Of a stretch of DNA of 64,000 bases, positions 41,235 to 52,509 are shown in pieces (position 1 is the first letter of the stretch; each line of letters begins with the position of its first letter). The stretch comes from Rhodococcus sp. NBC_00297 (GTDB lineage Bacteria > Actinomycetota > Actinomycetes > Mycobacteriales > Mycobacteriaceae). The translations under genes and the position numbers were made by a program. Where the stretch lies: contig NZ_CP108041.1 in assembly GCF_036173065.1 (NCBI RefSeq), positions 186,001-250,000 on the forward strand, given 5' to 3'. The notes beneath the pieces were generated by a model. It ran no database searches and had not been told where the DNA came from. It saw only the letters and a program-made list of their open reading frames with translations.

Positions 41235-42257
41235 ATGCGATCGATCTGGAAAGGCTCCATCGCCTTCGGCCTGGTGAACGTCCCGGTCAAGGTGTACACG
41301 GCCACCGAGGACCACGACATCAAGTTCCATCAGGTCCACGGCAAGGACGGCGGTCGCATCAAGTACGACCGGAAGTGCTCCGTGTGCGGTGAGTCGGTGC
41401 AGTTCGCCGACATCGACAAGGCCTACGAGACCCCCGACGGCGACCGGGTGATCCTGACCGATCAGGACTTCTCGTCGCTGCCCGCCGCCGAGAAGCACGA
41501 GATCCCGGTTCTCGAGTTCGTGCCGACCGACCAGATCGATCCGATCCTGTTCGACAAGAGCTACTACCTGGAGCCGGACTCGACGTCCCCGAAGGCGTAC
41601 GTGCTCCTCCGGGAGACCTTGTCCACGACCGATCGCACCGCACTGGTGCACTTCACGCTGCGACAGAAGACGCGCCTCGCGGCCCTCCGCGTGCACGACG
41701 ACGTGCTGATGATCCAGACGCTGCTGTGGCCCGACGAGGTGCGGGCCGCCGAGTTCTCCTCGCTCGACGACGTCACCGCGCCCCGCCCCAATGAACTGAA
41801 GATGGCGGGGGCACTCGTCGAGAGCATGTCGGGCGACTTCGACCCGTCCGAGTACACCGACGACTACCAGATCGAACTCCGCAAGGTCCTCGACGAGATG
41901 ATCGAGAACGGCGGCGAGAAGGTGGTGCACGCCGAACCGGAGGACACCGACTCGGGAGAGGACGCCGAGGTCGTCGACCTGGTCGCGGCACTCCAACGCA
42001 GCGTCGAGGCGGCGGGCCGGTCCGGCCGTGGTCGTCGCGGCGACACCGACTCGGCATCGACGAAGGACGAGTCGGGGAACGAAGAGTCCGCGACGAAGGC
42101 TCCGGCGAAGAAGGCAGCCGCGAAGAAGGCACCGGCCAAGAAGGCGGCGGCGAAGAAAGCGCCCGCCAAGAAGACGGCCGCGAAGAAGGCGGCGGCGAAG
42201 AAGGCCGGGAGCGGCACGTCGTCGGGCGACGGGGACCAGCAGCGCAAGGGGGCGTGA
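41235..42257 (+). CDS. ku: Non-homologous end-joining protein Ku with Lys/Ala/Pro tail
   Basis: A 340-aa Ku that binds DNA ends and recruits LigD. The core begins MRSIWKGSIAFGLVNVPVKVY, with KYDRKCSVCGESV, VLEFVPTDQIDPI and AALRVHDDVLMIQTLLWPDE. The bridge ends by about 255. Residues 287-325 form a basic repeat tail of AKKAPAKKAA-type units, like the extended, DNA-binding tails of mycobacterial Ku. No ligD is adjacent. It starts at ATG 41235, 43 bp after crtL, and a hairpin terminator follows its stop. Confidence 0.97.
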   Translation: MRSIWKGSIAFGLVNVPVKVYTATEDHDIKFHQVHGKDGGRIKYDRKCSVCGESVQFADIDKAYETPDGDRVILTDQDFSSLPAAEKHEIPVLEFVPTDQIDPILFDKSYYLEPDSTSPKAYVLLRETLSTTDRTALVHFTLRQKTRLAALRVHDDVLMIQTLLWPDEVRAAEFSSLDDVTAPRPNELKMAGALVESMSGDFDPSEYTDDYQIELRKVLDEMIENGGEKVVHAEPEDTDSGEDAEVVDLVAALQRSVEAAGRSGRGRRGDTDSASTKDESGNEESATKAPAKKAAAKKAPAKKAAAKKAPAKKTAAKKAAAKKAGSGTSSGDGDQQRKGA

Positions 42258-42297
42258 GGTCTCACGACCACGGCGTGCGCGTCCGCACGGGCCTCAC
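42254..42297 (+). terminator. Hairpin after ku
   Basis: Outer GTGAGG (42254-42259) pairs with CCTCAC (42292-42297); inside, CGTGCG (42274-42279) and CGCACG (42284-42289) form a tight stem with loop CGTC. It overlaps the ku stop codon region. No T-tract is present. Confidence 0.5.
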
Positions 42298-42440
42298 AAT
42301 CAAGTGCCCACGGAACCGTATGTCTCACAACGCCAAACGTGGTTGATCACCCCAAGGATGCTTTTACTCTCTCTGGAGAGACACAGCGAGTCGTCCCGGT
42401 CACACCGGCGACGGGCGCCGCATCCATCGGGGGAGATCAC

Positions 42441-43691
42441 ATGTTCGACGAGTACACGTTCAGCACCGTCGCCAACGACGGGCACCTGGTCAGTCCGGTC
42501 GTCGCTCTGACGGGCGACGCGCCGTCGCTGTTGTTCTCGCGAAAGTATGCGGACGTCGCGGCGCTGTCGGCCGGCGACCACGAGCTGCTGCGACCGATCG
42601 TCGATCCGAGCACCGCCGAGCAGGTGCGCTCCATGGCGCCGCCCGCCGACGAGATCGCGCTGGTGTTCGGTGCCAACGGCTTCGTCGGAGCGCATCTCGT
42701 CGCGGAACTGTCTCTGCGCCCCGGAATCACGACGGTCTACGCCGGTGTCCGATCCGCCGGCGACTCCTCCGCCGCCGAGCGTTTCGAGGAGACCGTCGCC
42801 CAGTACTCGATCACCGGGATCGATCTCGCGAAGATCGTCGTCATCGAGGCGGTTCCGACCCGGACGAACTTCGGTCTGGACGAGGACACCTACCTGCGGC
42901 TCCGCGGCACCGTCGACCAGGTGTTCAACTCGGCGAGTTCCACCGACTACGACTCCAGCTACCTCGAGTTGCGACAGGACTGGTTCGTCTCCCTGCTGCG
43001 CGTCGTCCAGTTCACCCTGGAGGACCGTCGCAAGCACCTCACCTACATGGGGTCGATCGGCGCCTTCATCTACACCAGCCCGGAGGACTTCCTGCGTCCC
43101 GATTCCTGGTGGTACTCGGGCTACTGCCAGATGAAGTGGATCAACGGTCAGCTCCTCGGATGGCTCGCACGGGACGGCGTCGCCTCCGTCACCCTGGTCG
43201 AGTCGCCTTACGTGCTCGGCAGCACAACCGTCGGCAAGGACCCGGGTCGCGTCTACAGCTTCTGGCGCGCGATCGAGCTGGCGAACAGTGTCGGTGCGAT
43301 GTGGGACGGACCGGGCATGAACTACGCGCCCGTCGATGTGCTCGCGCGCGTGCTGGCGGACAACGCTCTCGGCGACGGCACGCTCCCCCACCTCGTGCCG
43401 TCCAATCCGGTGCCCTACAGCAACGCCGTCCTGGCATCGGCTCTCGGCCTGGACCTCGTGCCGTGGGCGGAGTTCAAGGCGATCGTCGACAGCAAGATCC
43501 CGGCGGAGAAGACGGCGTCCCTGCTCGGGTCCGACGTCAACGACCTCATCCGCCGTTCCAACGCACCGTCGCTCATGCCGTCGTCCTTCGACGGATCCTC
43601 GTGGGATCACGATGCGCTCTTCGCGCTGTACCTGTCGGTCATCCGGTTCCGCGACGCGACGGCGCGCCGACCCCGACTGGTCACCGCGTGA
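42441..43691 (+). CDS. Thioester-reductase-like SDR, first gene of a four-gene lipid-type cassette
   Basis: A 416-aa protein. Residues 1-72 belong to no domain I recognise. From 73 an extended-SDR domain follows: ALVFGANGFVGAHLVAEL (GxxGFxG), YAGVRSAGDSSAAERF, VFNSASSTDYDSSY, YMGSIGAF (Ser) and YCQMKW (YxxxK). This resembles the R domains that reduce acyl thioesters (Lys2/CAR type), including the long C-terminal substrate lobe (SPYVLGSTTVG, NYAPVDVLARVLAD). No carrier or adenylation domain is attached. The start is ATG 42441 with GGGGGAG. It leads a run of genes ending at 45916. Substrate unknown. Confidence 0.82.
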   Translation: MFDEYTFSTVANDGHLVSPVVALTGDAPSLLFSRKYADVAALSAGDHELLRPIVDPSTAEQVRSMAPPADEIALVFGANGFVGAHLVAELSLRPGITTVYAGVRSAGDSSAAERFEETVAQYSITGIDLAKIVVIEAVPTRTNFGLDEDTYLRLRGTVDQVFNSASSTDYDSSYLELRQDWFVSLLRVVQFTLEDRRKHLTYMGSIGAFIYTSPEDFLRPDSWWYSGYCQMKWINGQLLGWLARDGVASVTLVESPYVLGSTTVGKDPGRVYSFWRAIELANSVGAMWDGPGMNYAPVDVLARVLADNALGDGTLPHLVPSNPVPYSNAVLASALGLDLVPWAEFKAIVDSKIPAEKTASLLGSDVNDLIRRSNAPSLMPSSFDGSSWDHDALFALYLSVIRFRDATARRPRLVTA

Positions 43692-43731
43692 GCAGAAGCG
43701 CACAGACACGCGACGTCCTCGGTCGTGCACG

Positions 43732-43971
43732 ATGAGTCGCGTCCCGCCGCAACCGATGTTCCTGGAAACCGGCGCGAGGTACCGGGTCCGGGTGTTCCTC
43801 GGCGATTTCGTGAACTTCACCCTCGGGCTCGTCTACTACGTCGCCTGCGCGACCCTCGGAGTGCTCGCCGTCGCGATCGACGCCGTGCTGCGCACCCATC
43901 TCTACGACGCGTTCGTCGCACTGGTCGAGCGCATCGACCACGGTAAGGAGACGGCGGTGGAGCCGTCGTGA
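43732..43971 (+). CDS. Small membrane protein of the lipid-type cassette
   Basis: A 79-aa protein starting at ATG 43732 (SRVPPQPMFLETGAR). One or two membrane segments lie between about 23 and 52 (FVNFTLGLVYYVACATLGVLAVAIDAVL), followed by an amphipathic C-terminal helix (YDAFVALVERIDHGKE). It starts 40 bp after the reductase gene and overlaps the decarboxylase-like gene by 4 bp (GTGA). It matches no family I know; it may anchor the cassette enzymes to the membrane. Confidence 0.7.
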   Translation: MSRVPPQPMFLETGARYRVRVFLGDFVNFTLGLVYYVACATLGVLAVAIDAVLRTHLYDAFVALVERIDHGKETAVEPS

Positions 43972-44729
43972 CCAGAGCAGCCACCACCGCTGGAACCGTG
44001 GCTCTCGCCGCGCTCGTAGGCGGGTACTCGTACTGGCGCAGCGCCGCCTTCCTCCGTGATCCGGAGCGGTCGGTGCCCCCGGACCCGTCGTCCATCGTGT
44101 CGGCGGCCGACGGGTACATCACCTACGTCAAGCGTGTCGAGTCGGGCCAGATGCCGGTCGCCGTGAAGAAGCGGCGCACCATCCGGCTGTCCGAGTACGC
44201 CGGGATCGACTCCGACGCCAGCGGGTGGCTCGTCGGCACCTACATGACCGAGCACTCGGTCCACCGCAATCGCGCACCGATCGAGGGGGCGGTGGTGGTG
44301 CGTGAACACCGCGGCGCGGCGCCGTTCAACAGGTCGATGGCTCGCATGACGGCGAACCTGTTCCTGCACCGCACGCCCTACGACGAGGGGTGCGAGTACC
44401 TCCTGACCAACGAGCGGCTCACCATCGGTGTCCGGCACGCCGACGGTCCCACCGTCTTCGTCACGCAGATCGCCGATCTGTGGGTGGACCGGATCGTCGC
44501 CCACGTCGAGGTCGGTGAGAATCTCGCTCGCGGCGAGCAGTACGGCCTGATCCGCTTCGGGTCACAGTGCGACGTGTTCCTTCCCGACGCTCTGCTCGAC
44601 GGCGACGTCCTGGTACGGCCGGGGCAGTACGTGTGGGCCGGTGAGTCGGTGCTCGCCCGGTCCGTCGTGCGGCCGGCACCGACGACCCGGAGCACGATGC
44701 AGAACGATCTCGAGGAGGCCCTCTCATGA
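43968..44729 (+). CDS. Phosphatidylserine decarboxylase-like protein
   Basis: A 253-aa protein with a signal-anchor-like segment at 6-20. FLRDPERSVPPDPSSIVSAADG, then TEHSVHRNRAPIEGAVV (the NVHxNRxPxxG motif of decarboxylases), and RGEQYGLIRFGSQCDVFLP near 189-205 follow the plan of the short Psd/archaetidylserine class. In these the Ser of the FGS motif (here Ser199) is cleaved to make the pyruvoyl cofactor. That predicts self-processing into beta and alpha chains. It would make an ethanolamine-type head group from a serine lipid, or act on a related amino acid derivative. GTG start, overlapping both neighbours by 4 bp. Confidence 0.85.
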   Translation: MTRAATTAGTVALAALVGGYSYWRSAAFLRDPERSVPPDPSSIVSAADGYITYVKRVESGQMPVAVKKRRTIRLSEYAGIDSDASGWLVGTYMTEHSVHRNRAPIEGAVVVREHRGAAPFNRSMARMTANLFLHRTPYDEGCEYLLTNERLTIGVRHADGPTVFVTQIADLWVDRIVAHVEVGENLARGEQYGLIRFGSQCDVFLPDALLDGDVLVRPGQYVWAGESVLARSVVRPAPTTRSTMQNDLEEALS

Positions 44730-45916
44730 CCTCACGTACGGTCGGTCGGCCGGTCACGACCGCGGCCGTGACCATCACGGCGGTACGCACCCGTCGCGAC
44801 TGGACGGCCTTCGCGAAAGTCCCGTTCGCGGTCTATCGGAACGACCCGAACTGGATCCCCGGCGACATCGCGGACGTGGGCTCGACGCTGCGTCGGCCGT
44901 CGGAGGAGACGCGGAGCCGGATGACGAGTCAGGCGTTCCTCGCGTATCGCGGTCGGCGGCTCGTGGGGCGGATCGCGGCCATCGCCGACCTGGTCTTCAT
45001 CTCGCACTACGAGGAGCAGACCGCGTACTTCGGCTACTTCGAGTGCCTCGACGACCGGGAGGCCGCGCACGCTCTGCTCGACGCCGTGGCCGCCTGGGCT
45101 CGGGGGCGGTCGCTGAGCACCGTGGTGGGTCCGATGAGCCCGTCACTGCTGTGGAGCGCGGGAGTGCTGGTGCACGGCAACGACATTCCGCCGCTGGTCG
45201 GGATGCCCCACAATCCCCCGTTTTACGCCGATCTCCTCGAGTCGTGGGGCATGACCAGCATCAAGGAGTTCCACAGCTTCTATCACGACGACCCGCACAC
45301 GCTCGTCCGGTCGCCGCCGTTCGCACGCAAGTACGCGATGGGCCAGAGGTGGAAGGCGCGGTCGTCCGTCGTCGTCCGGCCGATGAATCCGGCGACGTTC
45401 GACGAGGACGTGGCCAAGCTGCGCGTGCTCTACAACACCGCATTCGCGTCGTTCTGGGGATTCACGCCCGTGGAACCCGACGAACTCGATGCGCTCGTGG
45501 CGACCATGCGTCCGATCCTCGATCCCGAGATCGTGCTGTTCGCCGAACTCGACGGCGAGGTCGTCGGCTTCGTCATGGGGATCCCGGACGTGAACAAGGC
45601 GGCCCTCGGAGCGGTGCGCTCACGGTTCGGCATCGTGCGCGATCTCCACACGATCGCGCGGTGGCGGGGGCCCGGCGGACGCAGACACCGCACGCACGTG
45701 CGGCTCGACATGATGTTCGTGGACCCGAGCTGCCCCGACAAGGGCACCTCGGCACTGCTGATCTTCGAACTGTTCCAGCGCATCCACGACGGCGGGTACG
45801 CCTCCGTGGAAGCAGCCCCCGTGCTGGCGGACGGGGGCTGGTTCCACTCGGTGCGTTCGTCCTACCCGGTGGACCCGAGCAGGACGTACCGCATCTTCTC
45901 GCGTGAGATCGGGTGA
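44726..45916 (+). CDS. GNAT-like acyltransferase family protein, last gene of the cassette
   Basis: A 396-aa soluble protein. The N-terminal half has the pattern VPFAVYRNDPNWIPGDIAD, RLVGRIAAIADLVF, and YFGYFECLDDREAAHALLDA, known from a large GNAT-like family; VVGPMSPSLLWSAGVLVHG and MPHNPPFYADLLESWGM continue it. The C-terminal half has a second GNAT-like fold (IVLFAELDGEVVGFVMGIPD, RLDMMFVDPSCPDKGTSALLIFELF). It starts at ATG 44726 with a 4-bp ATGA overlap with the decarboxylase-like gene. N-acylation of an amine is a plausible role; nothing in the sequence identifies the acceptor. It is convergent with the DUF59 gene, 7 bp apart. Confidence 0.8.
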   Translation: MTSRTVGRPVTTAAVTITAVRTRRDWTAFAKVPFAVYRNDPNWIPGDIADVGSTLRRPSEETRSRMTSQAFLAYRGRRLVGRIAAIADLVFISHYEEQTAYFGYFECLDDREAAHALLDAVAAWARGRSLSTVVGPMSPSLLWSAGVLVHGNDIPPLVGMPHNPPFYADLLESWGMTSIKEFHSFYHDDPHTLVRSPPFARKYAMGQRWKARSSVVVRPMNPATFDEDVAKLRVLYNTAFASFWGFTPVEPDELDALVATMRPILDPEIVLFAELDGEVVGFVMGIPDVNKAALGAVRSRFGIVRDLHTIARWRGPGGRRHRTHVRLDMMFVDPSCPDKGTSALLIFELFQRIHDGGYASVEAAPVLADGGWFHSVRSSYPVDPSRTYRIFSREIG

Positions 45917-45923
45917 GCCGGCT

Positions 45924-46267
45924 CTAGACGGTGAAGCCGAGCGCGCGCAGCTGCTCGCGGCCGTCGTCGGTGATCTTGTCCGGTCCCCACGGCGGCATCC
46001 AGACCCAGTTGATCTTGAGGTCCTCGGCCAGACCACTGCGCACCAGGGCGGTGCGGCTCTGGTCCTCGATGACGTCGGTCAACGGGCACGCCGCGGACGT
46101 CAGCGTCATGTCGAGGGTGACCACGGCTTCGTCGTCGATGGTGATTCCGTAGACCAGTCCGAGGTCGACGACGTTGATGCCGAGCTCGGGGTCGACGACG
46201 TCACGCATGGCCTCCTCGAGGTCTTCGATGACGGAATCGGGCGCCACTGCGCCGTTGTCGGTATCGG

Positions 46268-46271
<4 letters not shown>
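45924..46271 (-). CDS. DUF59/MIP18-family Fe-S assembly protein (SufT-like)
   Basis: A 115-aa protein of the metal-sulfur cluster biosynthesis family. EAMRDVVDPELGINVVDLGLVYGI is the family opening (read as VVDPELGINVVDLGLVYG), and the conserved Cys is in TSAACPLTDVI; WMPPWGPDKITDDG ends it. The start is ATG 46271, overlapping the sufU stop by 4 bp. It is the last gene of the sufRBDCSU operon, equivalent to Rv1466, and helps Fe-S maturation in a way not defined in this lineage. Confidence 0.95.
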
Positions 46272-48773
<2,502 letters not shown>

Positions 48774-48820
48774 GATGTTCCTTGCCTGTCTGTGAATCGG
48801 GAGAAGGTGGTCGCGAGGGG

Positions 48821-50038
48821 TCAGACGCCGGTGATGGCGAGTTCCGCCTCGACCGCGTCGGAGAGACGCTCACGGATGGACGCGACCGGGATCTTCGCGA
48901 TGATGTCGTGGAAGAAGCCGCGCACGACGAGCTTGCGTGCCTGGTCCTCCGGGATGCCGCGAGCACGGAGGTAGAACAGCTGCTCGTCGTCGAAGCGACC
49001 CGTGGCACTCGCGTGACCGGCCCCGACGATCTCGCCGGTCTCGATCTCGAGGTTCGGGACGGAGTCCGCGCGCGCGCCGTCGGTGAGAATCAGGTTGCGG
49101 TTGAGCTCGAACGTGTCCGTGCCCTCCGCCTTCGCACCGATGACGACGTCGCCGACCCACACGGTGTGGGTGTCGGGCTTCTTCGACGCCGGGTCGCCCT
49201 GCAGGGCGCCCTTGTAGACCACGTTGGACTTGCAGTGCGGCGCGGTGTGGTTGACCAGCAGGCGCTGCTCGAGATGCTGACCGTCGTCCGCGAAGTACAG
49301 GCCCAGGAGCTCGGCGTCGCCACCCGGACCGGTGAAGTTCACCGTCGGTGTCAGGCGCACCAGATCGCCGCCGAGGCTGACCGACACGTAACGCAGGACG
49401 CTGTCGCGGCCCACCTTCGCGTGATGCGACGCGACGTGCACCGCGTCGTCGTCCCACTCCTGCAGCGCGACGACCGTGAGGTGTGCGCTGTCCGCGACGA
49501 CGAACTCGACATTCTCGGCGTAGGTTCCGCTGCCGCGCTGCTCGAGCACGACGGTCGCCTTGGCGAACGCCTCGACGCGGATCTGGACGTGGCCGTAGGC
49601 GACGACGTCCGCTCCCGGACCGTCGACCGTCACGATCAGCGGATCCGCGAGCTCTGCCTCGGAGGCCACCGTGACGACGGTGGCCGAGTCGAAGGACGAG
49701 TACGCCTGGGCGGCGACCCGATCGGCCGGCGCACCCGCGGTGCCGAGCCGCGCGTCGTCACGACCGACGGTCTCGACGCGCACGGACTCGGGCGCATCGG
49801 TGACCGTCACGGTCGCGGAGCCCGTGGCCACGGCGGTGCCGTCATGGAGACCTCGCAGGCGCCGCAGCGGTGTGAAGCGCCAGATCTCGTCGCGGCCGGA
49901 CGGCACCTCGAACGCGGCGACGTCGTAGGACGAGAACTGCGCGCCCTTGTTCGCGACGATCGCGCGCTTGTTCTCGGTGGCGGGGTTCTCGCCGGTGACG
50001 GCAGCCTTCACCCCGGTGTCGGTGTGGGGCAGGGTCAT
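48821..50038 (-). CDS. sufD: Fe-S assembly protein SufD
   Basis: A 405-aa beta-helix protein forming the SufBCD scaffold. The N-terminal [17 protein letters not shown] motif, the parallel-beta core with [17 protein letters not shown] and [19 protein letters not shown]-like [17 protein letters not shown], and the C-terminal [19 protein letters not shown] and [10 protein letters not shown] are typical. The start ATG 50038 overlaps the sufB stop by 4 bp; the frame is open further up in a sufB shadow. Confidence 0.95.
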   Translation of the reverse strand: MTLPHTDTGVKAAVTGENPATENKRAIVANKGAQFSSYDVAAFEVPSGRDEIWRFTPLRRLRGLHDGTAVATGSATVTVTDAPESVRVETVGRDDARLGTAGAPADRVAAQAYSSFDSATVVTVASEAELADPLIVTVDGPGADVVAYGHVQIRVEAFAKATVVLEQRGSGTYAENVEFVVADSAHLTVVALQEWDDDAVHVASHHAKVGRDSVLRYVSVSLGGDLVRLTPTVNFTGPGGDAELLGLYFADDGQHLEQRLLVNHTAPHCKSNVVYKGALQGDPASKKPDTHTVWVGDVVIGAKAEGTDTFELNRNLILTDGARADSVPNLEIETGEIVGAGHASATGRFDDEQLFYLRARGIPEDQARKLVVRGFFHDIIAKIPVASIRERLSDAVEAELAITGV

Positions 50039-51486
50039 CCGACCGATCCCTCCATCTGCAGCTCGATCAGGCGGTTGAGCTCGAGGGCGTACTCCATCGG
50101 GAGTTCCTTGGCGATGGGCTCGACGAAGCCGCGCACCACCATGGCCATCGCCTCGTCCTCGGTCATGCCGCGGCTCATCAGGTAGAACAGCTGATCGTCG
50201 CTGACCTTGGAGACGGTGGCCTCGTGGCCCATCGTCACGTCGTCCTCGCGGATGTCGACGTACGGGTAGGTGTCGCTGCGGCTGATCTGATCGACCAGGA
50301 GTGCGTCGCACTTGACGGTCGACTTCGACCCGTGCGCGCCCTTGTTGATCTGGATCAGGCCGCGGTACGACGCCCGGCCGCCGCCGCGAGCGACGGACTT
50401 GCTCACGATGTTGGAGGACGTGTTCGGCGCGAGGTGGAGCATCTTCGAGCCGGTGTCCTGGTGCTGGCCCTCGCCGGCGAACGCCACCGACAGAACCTCG
50501 CCCTTGGCGTGCTCACCGGTCATCCACACGGCCGGGTACTTCATCGTGACCTTCGAGCCGATGTTGCCGTCGATCCACTCCATCGTCGCGCCGGCCTCGG
50601 CCTTCGCGCGCTTGGTGACGAGGTTGTAGACGTTGTTCGACCAGTTCTGGATGGTGGTGTAGCGGCACCGACCACCCTTCTTCACGATGATCTCGACGAC
50701 CGCCGAGTGCAGCGAGTCGGACTTGTAGATCGGGGCGGTGCAGCCCTCGACGTAGTGCACGTACGCACCCTCGTCGACGATGATGAGCGTCCGCTCGAAC
50801 TGACCCATGTTCTCGGTGTTGATGCGGAAGTAGGCCTGCAGCGGGATGTCGACGTGGACGCCCGGCGGCACGTAGATGAAGGACCCACCGGACCACACCG
50901 CGGTGTTCAGCGCGGAGAACTTGTTGTCGCCGGCCGGGATCACCGAGCCGAAGTACTCCTGGAACAGCTCCGGGTGCTCACGCAGACCCGAGTCGGTGTC
51001 CAGGAAGATGACGCCCTGCTCCTCGAGATCCTCGCGGATCGAGTGGTAGACGACCTCGGACTCGTACTGAGCGGCGACACCCGACACGAGGCGCTGCTTC
51101 TCCGCCTCCGGGATGCCGAGGCGGTCGTACGTGTTCTTGATGTCGGCGGGCAGATCGTCCCACGTGGCGGCCTGCTTCTCGCTGGACCGCACGAAGTACT
51201 TGATGTTGTCGAAGTCGATGCCGTCGAGGTTCGAGCCCCAGTTCGGCATGGGCTTGCGCTCGAACGTGCGCAGCGCCTTGAGGCGTGCCTCGAGCATCCA
51301 CTCGGGCTCGCTCTTCTTGTCGGAGATGTCGCGGACGACGGCGTCGCTGATGCCGCGCTTGGCGCTCGCACCGGCGACGTCGGAGTCGGACCAGCCGTAT
51401 CCGTAGGTCCCGAGAGACGCGATGGTCTCGTCCTGCGTGAGTGTCGCGGGCACCGTGGGGGTCACCTGGTCTGGTGTGACGGTCAT
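50035..51486 (-). CDS. sufB: Fe-S assembly scaffold SufB (intein-free)
   Basis: A 483-aa scaffold on which the cluster is built with SufC and Suf[21 protein letters not shown] opens the conserved part, [20 protein letters not shown] and [19 protein letters not shown] (conserved Cys region) are central, and [20 protein letters not shown] closes it. M. tuberculosis SufB is about 846 aa because of an intein in the conserved core; here the EGCTAP region is uninterrupted. ATG start at 51486, overlapping the sufR stop by 4 bp. Confidence 0.97.
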   Translation of the reverse strand: MTVTPDQVTPTVPATLTQDETIASLGTYGYGWSDSDVAGASAKRGISDAVVRDISDKKSEPEWMLEARLKALRTFERKPMPNWGSNLDGIDFDNIKYFVRSSEKQAATWDDLPADIKNTYDRLGIPEAEKQRLVSGVAAQYESEVVYHSIREDLEEQGVIFLDTDSGLREHPELFQEYFGSVIPAGDNKFSALNTAVWSGGSFIYVPPGVHVDIPLQAYFRINTENMGQFERTLIIVDEGAYVHYVEGCTAPIYKSDSLHSAVVEIIVKKGGRCRYTTIQNWSNNVYNLVTKRAKAEAGATMEWIDGNIGSKVTMKYPAVWMTGEHAKGEVLSVAFAGEGQHQDTGSKMLHLAPNTSSNIVSKSVARGGGRASYRGLIQINKGAHGSKSTVKCDALLVDQISRSDTYPYVDIREDDVTMGHEATVSKVSDDQLFYLMSRGMTEDEAMAMVVRGFVEPIAKELPMEYALELNRLIELQMEGSVG

Positions 51487-52397
51487 GCGGGCTCCTTCCG
51501 GAGACGATCGAGCGGGCTGTTCGGGCTGGAGCTGGTGGTACGGGCCGAATCGAGAGCTGTGCGGTCGTGGTGGACCGTGCCGCTGTCGGCAGCATCACTC
51601 GGTGCAACGCCGACATCGTCGTCGGTATTGCCTGATTCGGGAGTCGAGAGTGTGCGAAGGGGCACATGGGTGGTGCACGCGCAGTCGCCGTTGGCGATGG
51701 TGGCGAGGCGCTGCACGTGCGTTCCGAGCAGATCGGCGAACGCCTCGCGCTCGGCGGTGCACAGCTCGGGGAACTCGGCCGCGACGTGCGAGACCGGGCA
51801 GTGGTGCTGGCAGATCTGCACCCCGTTGCCGACCGGGCGGGTGGAGGCGGCGAAGCCGGACTCGGTCAGCGCCTCGGCGATGGCGTCGGCCGTCTCGGAG
51901 ACGGACTGCTGCGAGGACGTGTCGGCAGGCTCGACGTCGCCCACGATGGACTGGATGCGTCGGCGGGCGAACGTGCGCACCGCGTCGTCGCCGCCGATCT
52001 CCCGTAGGTGCCGCATGGCCGCACCCGCGAGATCGTCGTACGAGTGGCCGAGTCGAGAGCGTCCGTGCGCGGTCAGGGAGAACAGCTTCGCTGGGCGGCC
52101 GCGGGTACGTGCGCCGGGACGCGAGGTCATCGTGACGCGCGCGTCGCCCGCGTCGATGAGAGCATCGAGGTGGCGCCGCACGCCGGCAGCGCTGATGCCC
52201 AGACGGGACCCGACCTGGGTGGCGCTGATCGGACCCTCCTCGAGCAGGAGCGTCACGACGGACGACCGCGTGCGACCCTCCGACGTTGCCGAGCCCGATG
52301 TTGCCGAGCCAGATCCCGAAGCCGGGGTGACGGTGACCGACGCGACGTCGGCGCGGGCGCTGACGCGCTCGCCGGAACGTTCGGTAGTCGTTTTCAC
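51483..52397 (-). CDS. sufR: Fe-S-sensing repressor SufR
   Basis: A 304-aa ArsR/DeoR-type winged-helix regulator of the suf operon. The N-terminal 40 residues are Ser/Thr/Ala-rich. The HTH is in [25 protein letters not shown], with the wing in [17 protein letters not shown]. Cluster ligands are in [19 protein letters not shown], and CAC follows later; the loss of the [4Fe-4S] would release DNA. The Ser/Asp-rich tail of about 50 residues is extra. It starts at GTG 52397, with a TCACA-N7-TGTGA dyad lying across the start, consistent with autorepression. First gene of sufRBDCSU. Confidence 0.94.
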   Translation of the reverse strand: MKTTTERSGERVSARADVASVTVTPASGSGSATSGSATSEGRTRSSVVTLLLEEGPISATQVGSRLGISAAGVRRHLDALIDAGDARVTMTSRPGARTRGRPAKLFSLTAHGRSRLGHSYDDLAGAAMRHLREIGGDDAVRTFARRRIQSIVGDVEPADTSSQQSVSETADAIAEALTESGFAASTRPVGNGVQICQHHCPVSHVAAEFPELCTAEREAFADLLGTHVQRLATIANGDCACTTHVPLRTLSTPESGNTDDDVGVAPSDAADSGTVHHDRTALDSARTTSSSPNSPLDRLRKEPA

Positions 52398-52410
52398 AAC
52401 ACCAGTGTGA
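52394..52410. promoter_or_regulatory. Candidate SufR operator
   Basis: TCACA (52394-52398), 7 bp, TGTGA (52406-52410): a perfect dyad that includes the sufR GTG start (52397-52395). A -10-like TAATTC lies just upstream on the minus strand, near 52413-52418. Its position at the operon start and the divergent mptB promoter 64 bp away suggest control of suf and perhaps mptB. Confidence 0.55.
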
Positions 52411-52473
52411 CCGAATTACCGGAGAGGTTCCAGCAAGGGCACCCTGGGTAGCAGGGCCGATGCCGCGGCGACG

Positions 52474-52502
52474 TTCGTGATCGGCTCCGGTGTCGATACG
52501 CT
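52474..52502 (+). promoter_or_regulatory. Leaderless promoter of mptB
   Basis: TTCGTG (52474-52479), 17-bp spacer and TACGCT (52497-52502) end 7 bp before GTG 52510. The boxes overlap the upstream in-frame GTG 52477, so that earlier codon is probably not used and 52510 is the start. Confidence 0.6.
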
Positions 52503-52509
52503 CCGTTCT

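Noticed and set aside
42110-42230. Purine-rich repeats at the end of ku considered as a noncoding repeat
   Set aside because: They encode the Lys/Ala/Pro tail of Ku in frame.
42299-42357. ATCAA ... TTGAT repeats before the cassette as further sites of the 20159 regulator
   Set aside because: Arms are short, spacing does not fit the 14-bp phase, and the CTTGAT core is not intact.
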